Part shown: positions 11,372 to 21,663 of the stretch, one piece after another
Layout of the letters: each line of letters opens with the position of its first letter
Numbering within the stretch: position 1 is the first letter of the stretch
Position numbers and translations under genes: made by a program
From: Sipunculus nudus
Taxonomy: Eukaryota; Annelida; Sipuncula; Golfingiida; Sipunculidae
Direction: 5' to 3'
Length of the DNA: 64,000 nucleotides
Assembly (NCBI GenBank): GCA_026874595.1
Contig: CM049322.1
Span: forward strand, 27,096,340 to 27,160,339
The notes under the pieces: generated by a model
The model's input: only the letters and a program-made list of their open reading frames with translations
What the model was told of the DNA's origin: nothing
Databases searched by the model: none

Positions 11372-11553
11372 GTATACAAACATATACATACACATATATA
11401 TATACATACACCTATATTTATACATACAAAAACATATATATTCATCTATATACAAGCACAAATTTATATATTCATAAATTTACATATATATACATACATA
11501 CATACATATATATACTCATACATAGACACACAAATATATATACATATATATAT
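11319..11553. repeat. TA / CATA microsatellite
   Basis: TA run (11323-11365), then mixed TACATA/CACATA repeats up to the first homologous base of the truncated 5' LTR. Confidence 0.95.
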
Positions 11554-11629
11554 ACGTGTGTACTGTGGATTATGTTAGATTCTTTAGACTGATCGAGAAA
11601 TGGAAGGTTCTCGGCTGGAGGTGAGAAGT

Positions 11630-11637
11630 TATAAATA
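11630..11637 (+). promoter_or_regulatory. LTR TATA box
   Basis: TATAAATA followed by a G run, in the U3-like part of the 5' LTR; the 3' LTR has a decayed TATAATTA. Confidence 0.55.
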
Positions 11638-12007
11638 GGGGGCTGTGTTTTAGAGCCGGGAGAGAGGTGAGAGAATATTCCAGCGGACACGGAAGCGTGT
11701 TAGTGTGTGGGACCAATCGATTATCCAGTAAATTCAGGGATTCTACTTTTACTAACACTTTACAATTTAGTGCTACATGTCTCAAGTTTACGTTCTGGAT
11801 TGTTACAAGAGCTTTACATTGCACTGTTATTCTCCGAGAGAATTTGTGTGAACTTTTCATCCGGCTTACACATTTTAAAGGACTTATCGGTGAGACATTG
11901 GTGGTATCCAGGTACTTTGTTTATTTTACTGTGTGATTGTATTGATTTGCTGTTATACTGTGTCATTGTATTGATTTAGTGTATTGAAATGATAGGGTTG
12001 TTTTAAG

Positions 12008-12013
12008 AATAAA
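12008..12013 (+). terminator. LTR polyadenylation signal
   Basis: AATAAA within TTTTAAGAATAAATTATAG, preserved in both LTRs (the other at 18176-18181). Confidence 0.5.
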
Positions 12014-12174
12014 TTATAGTTATTTGTTAACAAAAAATCTGACTTCTTTAGTCATTCCCCTAGACATTTCACGCTGCCTAGTGTTACAGAATCTGATATT
12101 TTTATCTCCTTGACAAAATTTATGTTATTCACGCATACGTGATCTATTGATATTAGGTTCCGTAAAATTAAAAT

Positions 12175-12192
12175 TGTGGGCTTGTCTGGGAG
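12175..12192 (+). other. Primer binding site, tRNA-Pro-like
   Basis: TGTGGGCTTGTCTGGGAG a few bases after the 5' LTR. By eye it differs at four of 18 positions from the classical tRNA-Pro primer site (TGGGGGCTCGTCCGGGAT). Confidence 0.5.
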
Positions 12193-12328
12193 GCTTAAAA
12201 GTTTTTAGGCCTTGACTTAGACGCATTTTTTTTTATCATAAATTGTTTACAAGATTACATATTGTTTACAGTACATTGTTTACAGGATTTATCTCAGTGG
12301 TTTTTTGTTATTGTATTAACATCTTAAC

Positions 12329-13663
12329 ATGGCAGACTTCAAACCTGAGACATTTGTTGACGATCCCGACCCTGATCAACTTGAACAGTTGAAAAAGGAA
12401 CATTTTTTGCGTTTGGGACAACACTTAGGGCTAGGTGTGAAGAAAGCTTTGAGAAAGTCCGATATCATTGATAAAATCATGCAAGATCTAGTTAGCAAAG
12501 GTTTAATTGAAGAGAGCTATGAAATTAGAATTAAAAAAGTTGGAAATGCAACATGAGCTAGCATTAAAACAGTTAGAATCAGGAAAAGAAAACCGAGAAA
12601 AGAGGGGGAAGAACATGAAAATTGATTATTCATGATTATTCATTAACAAGAAAAAGAAAGAGAGAGACAGACTAGAAAAAGAAATTGAGTTAAAACGACT
12701 GGAATTAGAAAGACTTAAACTAGAACATAGTATATGTGCTGCCCCAACTCACAGTTTTGATGTTACTAAACACTTAAGACTTGTCCCACCTTTTCAAGAA
12801 AAAGAGGTTGATAAATATTTCTTACACTTTGAGAAGGTAGCTGAAAATTTAAAATGGCCTAAGGAAAATTGGACTATGTTGTTACAAAGTGTATTGACTG
12901 GCAAGACCAGAGAAATTTATACAGAGCTTTCAGTAATGGCTGTTGCTGACTATGACCTGGTAATACGGTTAATCCTGAAAGGTTATGAGTTAGTTCCAGA
13001 GGCTTACCTCCAGAAATTCAGAAATTGGGAAAAGCGCAAAGAACAGACCTACGTCGAATTTGCTAGGACAAAAGAGCAGTTATTTGATCGCTGGTGTAGT
13101 TCTAAAAAAGTGATGAAAGATTTTGACCATTTGCGCCAGTTGATTTTGCTTGAAGAATTTAAGCGATGCATTGACGCAGATGTTAAAACTTTTTTTTTGA
13201 TGAGAAAAGTCCTGAAACACTTGACATTGCTGCTCAATTAGCTGATGATTATTCATTAACACACAAAATGTCCTTTACTAGCAAATCAAACCAGTCATTC
13301 ACAAACAAGAATGTAAATCAGTATGGTCAAAAGAAGTTTAAAGCGCAGTCACCCAGTCCTAATAGTCCTGATAGTTTAGCAAAGTCCATTGCTACACCTC
13401 AGTCCACGTCCACTGTGCCTGAATCCAATCAAGGCCAGTCATTTTCAAAGAAAATCTGTAGTTACTGCAAGAAGGAAGGTCATCTAATATCCGACTGCTG
13501 GAAACTTGCAAAAAAACCAAATAGCAGACCTTCTGGTTTTGTTTCAAAATCTTTGCATAGCATAGTACAAAAGCCAGGCTCTTTTCATGTAAATAAGGGG
13601 AACAGCTCCTTTATTGACTCTAATAAAGAGTTTGATGCTACGGAGGCCAACGTGCCGTCTTAA
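12329..13663 (+). pseudogene. Retrotransposon Gag (coiled coil, SCAN-like capsid, CCHC knuckle)
   Basis: Begins 'MADFKPETFVDDPDPDQ' with a short helical domain. A frameshift near 12530 leads into a Lys/Glu-rich coiled coil (12545-12730), then the capsid-like segment including 'HLRLVPPFQEKEVDKYF' and 'EQTYVEFARTKEQLFDRW ... LRQLILLEEFKRC'. The latter resembles the SCAN domain pattern of vertebrate zinc-finger proteins. Another frameshift follows near 13200. A CCHC zinc knuckle, CSYCKKEGHLISDC, lies at 13457-13498. A premature TAA closes the frame at 13661, and the same frame continues into the acidic linker. Non-functional. Confidence 0.8.
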
Positions 13664-14356
13664 TCCAAAGAAGAATCCGTAGCTTGCGGGGTAAAAACCT
13701 CAGTTGATTCCTGCGAGGAATTAAAAAAGGCTAGGTCCTTTCAAGACTCCTGCAAGGAGTATCCTTTAAATAAGACTTAGTCTTTTTATGACTCTTGCGA
13801 GGGTATTTCGGATGAGGTCAGTTCCTCTTATGACAAGCAGAAGTTTATTTGCGCTGAAGAAAATTCCTCTGTTGACTCCCATGAGGAGTTTGATTGTAAA
13901 AATGATGTAGATTCCTTTAGTGACTCTGAAAAAGAGTTTATGACTGACACTGTCAGTGTCAGTTGACAGTGTCAGTTCTTTGTTTGATGAAGCTGAGGTA
14001 GTAGATTCCTCTCCTGACTCTGAAATGGAGTTATTTGAGTCATTCAAACATGATGGTTTTGTATCACTTTCAAGTAATTTTTCAAATTCTACCCCTATTA
14101 GAATTTTGAGGGACACTGGTTCTCATGTTAGCAAACACTTTGCCATTTTCTATTAGGTCTTTTACTGGTGCACATGCACTTGTTAATGGTGTGTTTTCAG
14201 ACAGGCACACTTCAGTTCCGCTTCACAGTATACATCTAAAGTCAGACTTGATTTCTGGGAATATTACTGTGGGCATAAGAACTACTTTACCCTTTAAGGG
14301 AATCAGTTGCTACTTGGCAATGATGTTGCAGGTGACAAAATACAGCCTGTACCAAT
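13664..14356 (+). pseudogene. Acidic linker and aspartic protease of the retrotransposon
   Basis: After the Gag stop the frame continues as a degenerate acidic linker in which D-S-x-[EK]-E recurs about six or seven times (13690-14040), broken by TAG near 13778 and a shift near 13965. The protease follows: 'PIRILRDTGSHVSKHF' carries the DTG catalytic triplet near 14113. The C-terminal flap-like part sits in the next frame ('SVPLHSIHLKSD', 14208-14330) and then shifts again. Single-chain retropepsin of about 100 residues, disabled by frameshifts. Confidence 0.75.
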
Positions 14357-15463
14357 AGTGACAGAAGAGCCGTCACTCGATCAGGACACTGATACTGTAA
14401 GACAGGAAATTGCTGATTTGTATCCTTCATGTGCTGTAGCTAGATCTATGGCAAAGAAAAACACACATGAGGATAATGGTCCAGATATTAACACTCTGGG
14501 GGTCACTTGTGACTATTCGTCTAATGACTCGCCCGTACAGGATGCAGCATTTTCGAAGTCAGAACTTATCGCGGAACAGCATAAGGACCAAGACATTTCA
14601 TGTTTGTTTCCAAGGGCAGTTTCTAAAGATGAAATGTCACAGAACCCAGTTTGTTTCTATGCAAAAAATGGAGTGCTTATGCGTAAATGGCGACCACCTG
14701 ATGTATGCGCTAATGATGAGTGGGCCATCAAACATAAGATAGTAATGCCCAAAAGCTTTTGCAATGAAATTTGCAATGAAATTCTAGGCATGGCACATGA
14801 GGCTCCTCTGTCTGGCCATTTAGGTATAAATAAAAGTTATCAGAAAGTTAGTACACACTTCTATTGGCTTACCTCAGGAAAGATGTACAATATTGTAAAT
14901 CATGCCATACATGCCAGATGGTAGGCAAGCTCAATCAGAATCCTCCTAAAGGCCCTACTTAGGCCTATTACTGCTTTCGAGGAACCATTCAGTAGGATTA
15001 TTGTTGATTGTGTTGGACCACTGCCCAAAACAAAATCTGGACATGAATACTTGCTGACAATTATGTGCGCATCTACAAGATTCCCTGAGGCAATGCCATT
15101 GTGCAAAATTAATGGAAAAAGTGTTGTCAAGGCTCTGATCAAGTTTTTTTTACAACTTTTGGATTGCCAAAATCCGTCCAGTCTGACCAAGGGTCTAATT
15201 TTATGTCTGGTTTATTCCAGCAATTTATGCTTGAGCTAAGTATAAAACAGTACAGCTCTTCGCCATACCACGCCCTCGAGCGTTTTCAACAGACATTAAA
15301 AGACATGATTAGAACCTATTGCTATGACACACAGAAAGACTGGGATGAAGGAATCCACCTATTGCTGTTTGCTGTCAGAGAATCCTTTCAAGAGTCCTTG
15401 GGTTTCAGTCCCTTTGAACTAGTTTTTGAACACTCAGTTCGCGGTCCATTGAAACTGCTTTAA
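14307..15463 (+). pseudogene. Integrase of the retrotransposon, upstream of RT
   Basis: Zinc-binding HHCC part: 'HEAPLSGHLGINKSY ... HFYW' gives both His; the two Cys (C-x2-C at 14894-14920) are in a shifted frame. The DDE core follows: 'IIVDCVGPLPKTKSGHEYL' holds the first Asp and 'SVQSDQGSNF' (Asp near 15185) the second, with a frameshift near 15150 between them. The Glu in 'YHALERFQ' comes only 30 residues later instead of 35, so residues around the catalytic loop are missing. The C-terminal part ends at TAA 15461-15463. No chromodomain seen. Not functional. Confidence 0.85.
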
Positions 15464-15472
15464 GAAAAACTC

Positions 15473-16740
15473 TTGTGTGAAAATCCTGATTCTCTTAGTT
15501 TACTGCAGTATGTCTCAGACTTTCGCACTAAACTACTCAATGCTTGTGAGATTGCAAAGTCAAATCTAAAATCTGCACAAAGTAAAATGAAAACAGAGTA
15601 TGACAATCACACTGTAAGTAGGACGTTTGAGCCTGGTGAAAGGTCCTTGCCTTACTACCCATCCCTGGCAGACCTCTGCAAGCTAGGTATTTTGGTCCTT
15701 ACATTGTTGACAAGAAAGTTAGTGATTTAAAATACATACTGTTGACACCAAATAGGCGTAAGAAGAAACAACAGTGCCATGTTAACATGTTGAAACCACA
15801 TTATGACAGAAATGGCACATCAGATGTTGTACATAAAGGTTCTTCTGTAAATTGTGTAAACACTGACCCTGACCCAGTTAAAGTAGATACTGATTGTAAG
15901 TGTGATGTAGACATTCAGTGTGGTACAGTACCATTAAAAAACTCAGACGGGCTTAACACCCTGGATGCCAAACTGTCACACCTTACCGCACAACAACAAC
16001 AAGACCTTAAGAACCTGCTGCGGAATTGTGAACATTTGTTTAGTGACATTCCAACGCGAACTAACATATTGTGCCATGACGTCGATGTTGGCGAGGCAAG
16101 CGCAGTCATGCAACATCCTTATAGACTGAATCCAGAAAAGCAAAAGTATCTACAGGATGAGATTCAATATTTGCTGGACAATGATTTTATTGAACCTAGT
16201 AACAGTAATTGGTGTTCACCATATATTCTTGTGCCAAAACCTGATGGAAGTTACCGTATGTGCACAGATTATCGAAAACTGAACTCCAAGTCACCAAGAC
16301 TGACACGTTCCCGATTCCGAGGATGGATGATTGTATTGACAGAGTCGGTAGCTCCACATATGTCTCCAAGTTTGACTTGCTAAAATGATTCTGGCAAGTT
16401 CCGCTGACAGAACGAGCGAAAGAAGTGTCCGCATTTGTGACGCCGCAAGGACTGTACCAGTATAAAGTTATGCCGTTTGGCATGAAGAACACCCAGCCAC
16501 GTTCCAGCGCCTCATCCGTATGGTTGTCAAGGACATTCAGGGCTGCGACGCATATATTGATGACCTTATCGTGTACAGAGACACCTGGGAGAAACATCTG
16601 CAAATTCTTCGCGACCTCTTCGAAAGACTCAGTGAAGCACGTCTGACCGTCAACTTAGTTAAATCTGAGTTTTGTCATGCACAAGTAACATTTTAGGGTT
16701 ATATTGTAGGGCAAGGGAAAACCTGTTGATGCTAAGATAA
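15473..16740 (+). pseudogene. Reverse transcriptase of the retrotransposon
   Basis: A spacer (15473-15960) links integrase to RT. RT motifs: 'HPYRLNPEK ... LLDNDFIEPSNSNWCSPY' then 'LVPKPDGSYRMCTDYRKLN' (fingers), 'YQYKVMPFGMKN' (palm), and Y-I-D-D at 16553-16564 (catalytic). At least four frame changes occur (around 15730, 16300, 16400 and 16490) plus a stop near 16694. Family-typical gypsy RT, unable to make an intact enzyme. Confidence 0.85.
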
Positions 16741-16889
16741 GTGCTACTTCGCATATCCAAGACCAGAGAACAAAAAGCAAATAATGCGTTTTCTTGGTAT
16801 GGTTGGATACTACAGGAATCTGTCAAAATTTTTCAGCTGCAGTTGAACCTTTGACTAATTTGTTAAAAAAGAAACAAAAGTTTGTGTGT

Positions 16890-17352
16890 GGAGTGTTCAG
16901 TTTTAAAATGCATTTCAGAATTTGAAAGCAGTTCTTCAAAGTTCACCAGTTTTAGCAGCTACAGACTTTTCTGTACCTTTTAAGTTAGCTGTAGATGCTA
17001 GTGATACTGCTGCTGGTGTTGTTTTGTTACAAGATGGCAATGATGGCACAGATCATCAAATTTGTTATTTTCAAGGAAGTTTAATGCAAAAAAGAAATAC
17101 TACTCCACTATTGAAAAAGAATGTTTGGCTTTGATTTTGGCATTGCAACATTTTGAAGTTTATGTTTCTTCATCAGTCAAGCCGACCATTGTCTTCAGTG
17201 ATCACAATCCCCTCCCATTCATGAACAAGTTGAAGTGTAAAAATCAAAGATTGTTGATATGGAAATTGTTCTTACAGGATTACAATCTTGAAATCAAACA
17301 CATTAAAGGGAAAAACAATGTACTTGCTGATTGCTTATCGAGATGTTTATGA
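16890..17352 (+). pseudogene. RNase H of the retrotransposon
   Basis: 'FKLAVDASDTAAGVVLLQ' has the first catalytic Asp; after a shift near 17070, 'KKYYSTIEKECLALILALQ' gives the Glu and 'IVFSDHNPL' the next Asp. It ends 'KGKNNVLADCLSR' and a stop at 17352. In canonical gypsy elements integrase would begin here; instead there is only about 120 bp of non-coding DNA before the polypurine tract. Confidence 0.85.
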
Positions 17353-17474
17353 AATGTTGTAAACGAGATGTTTATGTAATGTTGTAAATAAGATGTTTTT
17401 TTAGATGTTGTAAAAATTTAGTGATTGTGATCGCAAAAAGAAAGTTTTCCGAGAAAACTTTCCTTTTTTCTTAC

Positions 17475-17485
17475 AGGAGGGGAAG
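17475..17485 (+). other. Polypurine tract
   Basis: AGGAGGGGAAG immediately before the 3' LTR TGTTAC; plus-strand primer of LTR elements. Confidence 0.7.
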
Positions 17486-18338
17486 TGTTACAGATGTCTT
17501 TTTAATTGTGTGACACGGGCGTAACTCGTGTTGTAACGGCCTCGCCTGGCCGGGTATTGCATTCTCAGGTTATTCTGTACTGGTTGAACTCTCGTTGTCA
17601 TGCTAGCTTAGGGCTTTCACGCCTGGCCGAGCCGGGTCGGCTGACGTGTGAACCCTGACATGTAGAGACACGGAATTCGTTTTTCTAGATGGTTCCTGTA
17701 ACGCGTGTGTACTGTGTATTATGTTAGATTCTTTAGACTGTTCGAGAAATGGAAGGTTCTCGGCTGGATTTGAGAAGTTATAATTAGGGGGCTGTGTTTT
17801 AGAGCCGGGAGAGAGGTGAGAGAATATTCCAGCGGACACGGAAGCGTGTTAGTCAGTGTGTGGGACCTATCCGATTATCCAGTAATTTCAGGGATTCTTC
17901 TATTACTAACACTTTAAAATTTAGTGCTGCCTGTCTCAAATTTACTGTCTGGATTGTTAGAAGAGCTTTACATTGGACTGTTATTCTCTGAGAGAATTTG
18001 TGTGAACTTTTCATCCGGCTTATACATTTTATCGCTGTGACAGTGGTGGTATCCATGGCAGGTACTGTGCACTTTGTTTATATTACTGTGTGATTGTATT
18101 GATTTGCTGTTACACTGCTGTTATACTGTGTCATTGTATTGATTTAGTGTATTGTAATGTTAGGGTTGTTTTAAGAATAAATTATAGTTATTTGTTAACA
18201 AAAAAAACACTGACTTCTTTATTCATTCCCCTAGACATTTCACGCTGCCTAGTGTTACAGAATCTGATATTTTTATCTCCTTGACAAAATTCATGTTCAT
18301 CACGCATACGTGATCTGTTGATATTAGGTTCCGTAACA
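17486..18338 (+). repeat. 3' LTR, full length (853 bp)
   Basis: Starts TGTTACAG and ends CCGTAACA, a short inverted repeat typical of LTRs. It contains the decayed TATA and the AATAAA signal. The flank to the right is again an ACATACAC microsatellite. Confidence 0.9.
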
Positions 18339-18435
18339 ATACACATACACATACACATATATACATAAACATATAAATGTATGAATGGCCATGTTGATTC
18401 ACTGTTTATAGATGGAAATGTATATACACAGAAAA

Positions 18436-18508
18436 GTTGGTTCACTGCCAGTGGGAATCGAATCCACGATCTTCCGATTTCCGGTACGGTTGCCTTAACC
18501 ACCAAACA
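18436..18508 (-). mobile_element. tRNA-like SINE head
   Basis: On the minus strand TGGTGGTTAAGGCAACCG resembles an A box and D arm, and GTGGATTCGATTCCCAC a B box and T arm. There is no closed acceptor stem, so a tRNA-derived SINE or tRNA fragment is more likely than a functional tRNA. Confidence 0.5.
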
Positions 18509-18606
18509 TACATACATACACATACACACTCACATATAAATACATACATACATATGCACATATACATATATATACATATATATACATTATATATATATAT
18601 ACACAT

Positions 18607-18666
<60 letters not shown>

Positions 18667-18672
18667 ATATAC
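18500..18672. repeat. CATA/CA/TA microsatellite
   Basis: Mixed CATACA, CACACA and TATATA tracts between the SINE-like segment and exon e. Confidence 0.93.
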
Positions 18673-18790
18673 ATCCTGTTATATTAGCTTTACCAGTGAA
18701 GTAGAATGCGACGGAAAGCTTGTCCAGTTTAAGGTTAATATATATCTACAAACCACATATCTTTATCATATGAGAATGGGTTGTACTTAC

Positions 18791-18898
18791 AGGGGCCGTG
18801 ATGTGGGCGACTTGCGGCCACTGACCAGAACTCCCCTCAGTTCTAGGATACAACGTCAGATAGGCGGCGCCATTGTTAATCCAGTGGATCGTGGGGAC
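18791..18898 (-). CDS. DPP IV-like gene, exon e (beta-propeller)
   Basis: Thirty-six codons in phase 0, with 'GAAYLTLYPRTEGSSG' and 'QWPQVAHITAP'. The pattern P-x-[FIH]...DG/NG..Y...P...G..W.H/QVA.IT is typical for an invertebrate DPPIV-like blade. The donor is CCT|GTAAGT, close to the ideal consensus. The acceptor used here is ...ctatacgag|GTCC, which is weak because G precedes AG, but no better AG lies nearby and the phase agrees with exon d. The intron to exon d is only 213 bp. The intron that follows is 7.5 kb and contains the whole LTR retrotransposon. Confidence 0.8.
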
Positions 18899-19111
18899 CT
18901 CGTATAGAAATGTACAGAATATTTATTAAAAATAAGTTAAGTAAAGTAAAAAGTATGCTTTCAGCGAAGGTTCTCTATTTTATTAATATGTATGACAGGT
19001 AACAACGAATATTTATTTGATACTGTCTGTTAACATGAGCGAGTTGTTGTATTTTAAGTGCATAAATATTTTTTTATGATAAATACGTATTGCTTAAATA
19101 AATACACGCAC

Positions 19112-19147
19112 CCTTATCCAGCCGCCTGCTTGCTGACGCTCAAGATT
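19112..19147 (-). CDS. DPP IV-like gene, 36-bp micro-exon d
   Basis: A 12-codon exon reading 'NLERQQAGGWIR', found by requiring the conserved G-W segment between exons c and e. The acceptor is cctctattcacag, directly before 19147; the donor is AGG|GTGCGT at 19111. Both ends are phase 0. It supplies the 'E...GW' element that DPPIV propellers carry before the P-x-F blade, so its absence would leave a gap. The 33-bp minisatellite lies in the intron immediately upstream and its last unit runs into this acceptor. The small size lowers certainty slightly, but phase and family position both fit. Confidence 0.8.
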
Positions 19148-19149
19148 CT

Positions 19150-19710
19150 GTGAATAGAGGAGATATTCCAATTAAATCCAATATACTAACGAGAGACATT
19201 CCGATTAAATCTACTACACCAACGAGATACATTCCAATTAAATCCATTACATCAACGGGAGACATTCCAATTAAATCAAAAACAACAACGGGAGACATAC
19301 CAAGTAAATCCAATATATCAACAGGAGACATTCCAATTTAATCCAATACATCCACGGGAGACATTCCAATTACACCTAATACACTAATATGAAACATTCC
19401 GGTTACATCATATACACCTACGGGAAACATTCAAATTAAATCCGATACACCTACAGAAAACATTCCAATTACATCCAATAAACCTCAGGAAACATTCCAA
19501 TTACACCCAATACACCTACAGGAAACATTCCAATTACATTGTACTGAGAGGGAACATTTCAGTTATATCCACTATACCGAGAGGGAACATATCAGTTATA
19601 TCCACTATACCGAGGGGACATTTCAGTTATATCCACTGTACTGAGAGGGAACATTTCAGTTATGTCGAGCATATCGAGAGGGAACATTTCAATAATATTC
19701 AGTTATTTTC
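19150..19710. repeat. 33-bp minisatellite ending at the exon d acceptor
   Basis: Units such as GACATTCCAATTAAATCCAA plus ~13 bp. The right half is a variant family (GAGGGAACATTTCAGTTATA). The array occupies most of the 750-bp intron between exons c and d, and its first unit runs into the splice acceptor. Confidence 0.9.
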
Positions 19711-19897
19711 ATGAGGAGGTGTTTCATCTATATATTCACGAGTACCATTATAATAAATGATATTGAAAATAACTGATACTAAGGCACAGTCTATTTCGAA
19801 CGATTTATACTGCGGCCCTGTCTGTTACAACGGATGACTTTCACAACAATCGCTGTTAGAATCAAAGCATGGAAGGATCCAGACAGTTTTGGTTTAC

Positions 19898-20018
19898 CTT
19901 GACACACGAACCTCTTGTATCACACAGCGAGTGAACACTATGGTTCTGTACACGATTGGTCCATTCCACCATCACATGACTTGCGCTGGCCCAGCTCACT
20001 CGTCTGTAGTAATGATCC
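19898..20018 (-). CDS. DPP IV-like gene, exon c (beta-propeller)
   Basis: Forty codons after one leading base. It begins 'DHYYRRVSWASASHVMVEW' and continues 'NRVQNHSVHSLCD', ending in a Cys-Val-Lys. This matches the family pattern G-D-H-Y-x-x-x-V-x-W-A ... W-x-x-R-x-Q-N-x-S-x-x-x-x-C-D, one of the most diagnostic parts of the propeller. The acceptor is aattctag at 20019-20026 and the donor is CAAG|GTAAAC at 19897. It enters in the phase left by exon b and leaves in phase 0 for exon d. The preceding intron is 5.7 kb. The Trp/Arg/Gln/Asn/Cys/Asp framework is intact, which argues against an old pseudogene. Confidence 0.87.
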
Positions 20019-21663
20019 CTAGAATTAAGGCCATTTTATATTCAATAACCTGCCTTCAGCAATATTAACCCATATCAATAATTGTTATATTTAATGAAAT
20101 TAGGATAAATTGAAGTTCGAATTTCGTTATCATTGTTAGATTTGATTATTTCATGTGTCAGCATACATAATGCTTGTTGTGAAATATTTCAATAACAGAC
20201 TCAAAAATCAGAAGTTAAAGTTATAGGCATATTGGTTATACATGTTATATACACATTTAAGACGTAGCTGGCGCCACCTGTGTTCATCTATACCTACTGA
20301 GAGCGAGAATGGTAATTTCCCAAGTTTAAGATAAGTGAGAAATTATTTACGTTCCGTTTATTTTTTTTATCATGGTTTGCAGGGAATGGGTATTACAGGA
20401 ATATAGACTGAGCTATTATTTTCAAAATGCCGTCTTCATGAACTTTACATTTTGCTGTCCCTGTAAATGACGAAGTTTTGATACGCTTGCGTTCACATCT
20501 CATGAATTTTACTGGCTTTACAGGGGTATGTAGATTTGGCACCACCTTTGCTGGACCATATTTCGTATATTCTCTGTTAGATTGTCATATCTTGTTTCCA
20601 ACAACTACATAGGATGAAAATAAAAGCCTCTCATTAAATCTGAAATAACTTTATTCAACAGCAATATTCCCCTTTTATATTTGTCATGCTGCCTAAAACC
20701 ATTTTGTGCGATACAGCAAGATGATTCTTAGGTTCCTTTGTTGTTGGAAGCAACCACGTTTTAATGAGTAACTCATGAAGGTTAACTAATCCACTGCAGA
20801 GGGTATCCAGATAAACACTCTTGTGGGGTGCAAAAAATGTTTCTTACTTGGGCACTTGCAGAACTTTTTTCTGAATTATTTGGTTACATCTTTAGGATTA
20901 ACACGATGCATTTAACTGCTGTTCATTCAATACAACATACTGACAGGTTGAGAGATCCATCGTTACGACATCTGAGATTCCGGATTGCAGAAATAGTTAT
21001 CGTGTCAATCCGTTTTGTTGAAAGGTTATTTTGACGGAAAACACAAATGCACACAGAAAAGTTACAACAGTTGTTATCAAGACCAAATTCTTTTTGCTGC
21101 CCAGACAGGATAAAGCAGACAACTAAGAAGACAATACAAGCCCATTTAGTGTCATATTAATAGGAAATTCAGTTCATTGTCACATAATTTTGTAATCCAA
21201 AACCATTGATTTCCTAATATACAATGATAAATCTTGACCGTTTAATATCATGGAATATTGTCATAATCCCCTTGTCATGTTTGGAACCCTTAGCATTTAG
21301 CAGTTAATATCACATCAAACGCCGACACGGCGATCATGAGGCAAAGAGCATGCAGGCCTGTTATATCGGTCAGGCGTATCAAACGATCTTATATCCCTCC
21401 CGTGGGTGACAGGTGCAGTGATACACGCGGGTCACTCACCGACACAAGCTAATTAACGAGAAACAACGTTAATCCAGATCACTGGGTTTCCTCGTACGTT
21501 AACAAGGGCCATGTCATAATGAATTGCTTCTCTTTGCAAGACCGCGGTTTGCACCTCACTGACGTTCCGCCGAGATAATATGAAGCAAGCGCCGTGAACA
21601 GTGTGTACGGCTAGAAATCCCCTTAAATGGTCCACGTAAAGCGCTGGAGGTTTTGAGGGTTAA
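20019..21663. other. Intron DNA, nothing recognised
   Basis: Right of exon c. A TGGCGCCACCTGTG word near 20270 echoes the 49-53 kb repeat. No exon pattern seen. Confidence 0.4.

Larger units (their letters stand above)
11555..12167 (+). repeat. 5' LTR, truncated
   Basis: Matches 17704-18338 of the 3' LTR with scattered substitutions and small indels, but lacks the first ~218 bp, so it has no TGTTAC start. The truncation point abuts a microsatellite. Confidence 0.9.
11555..18338 (+). mobile_element. Ty3/gypsy-type LTR retrotransposon, Gmr1-like domain order, decayed
   Basis: Two related LTRs (11555-12167, 17486-18338) flank, in order, Gag with zinc knuckle, protease, integrase, reverse transcriptase and RNase H. 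RNase H ends at 17352, followed only by a short spacer and the polypurine tract. Canonical Ty3/gypsy elements put integrase last; integrase before RT is the rare arrangement known from Gmr1-like elements (and from Ty1/copia). Gypsy-type features are the CCHC knuckle, DTG protease, YIDD motif and HHCC-DDE integrase. Many frameshifts and stops and clear LTR divergence show it is old and inactive. It lies antisense in the DPP IV-like intron between exons e and f. Confidence 0.88.

Noticed and set aside
18436-18508. Functional tRNA gene
   Set aside because: A and B boxes are present but no acceptor stem pairs; scored as a SINE-like fragment.
18688-18735. Plus-strand exon-like 'FTSEVECDGKLVQFK'
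   Set aside because: Has AG and GT borders but no partner exon, and overlaps the intron of the minus-strand gene next to a microsatellite.
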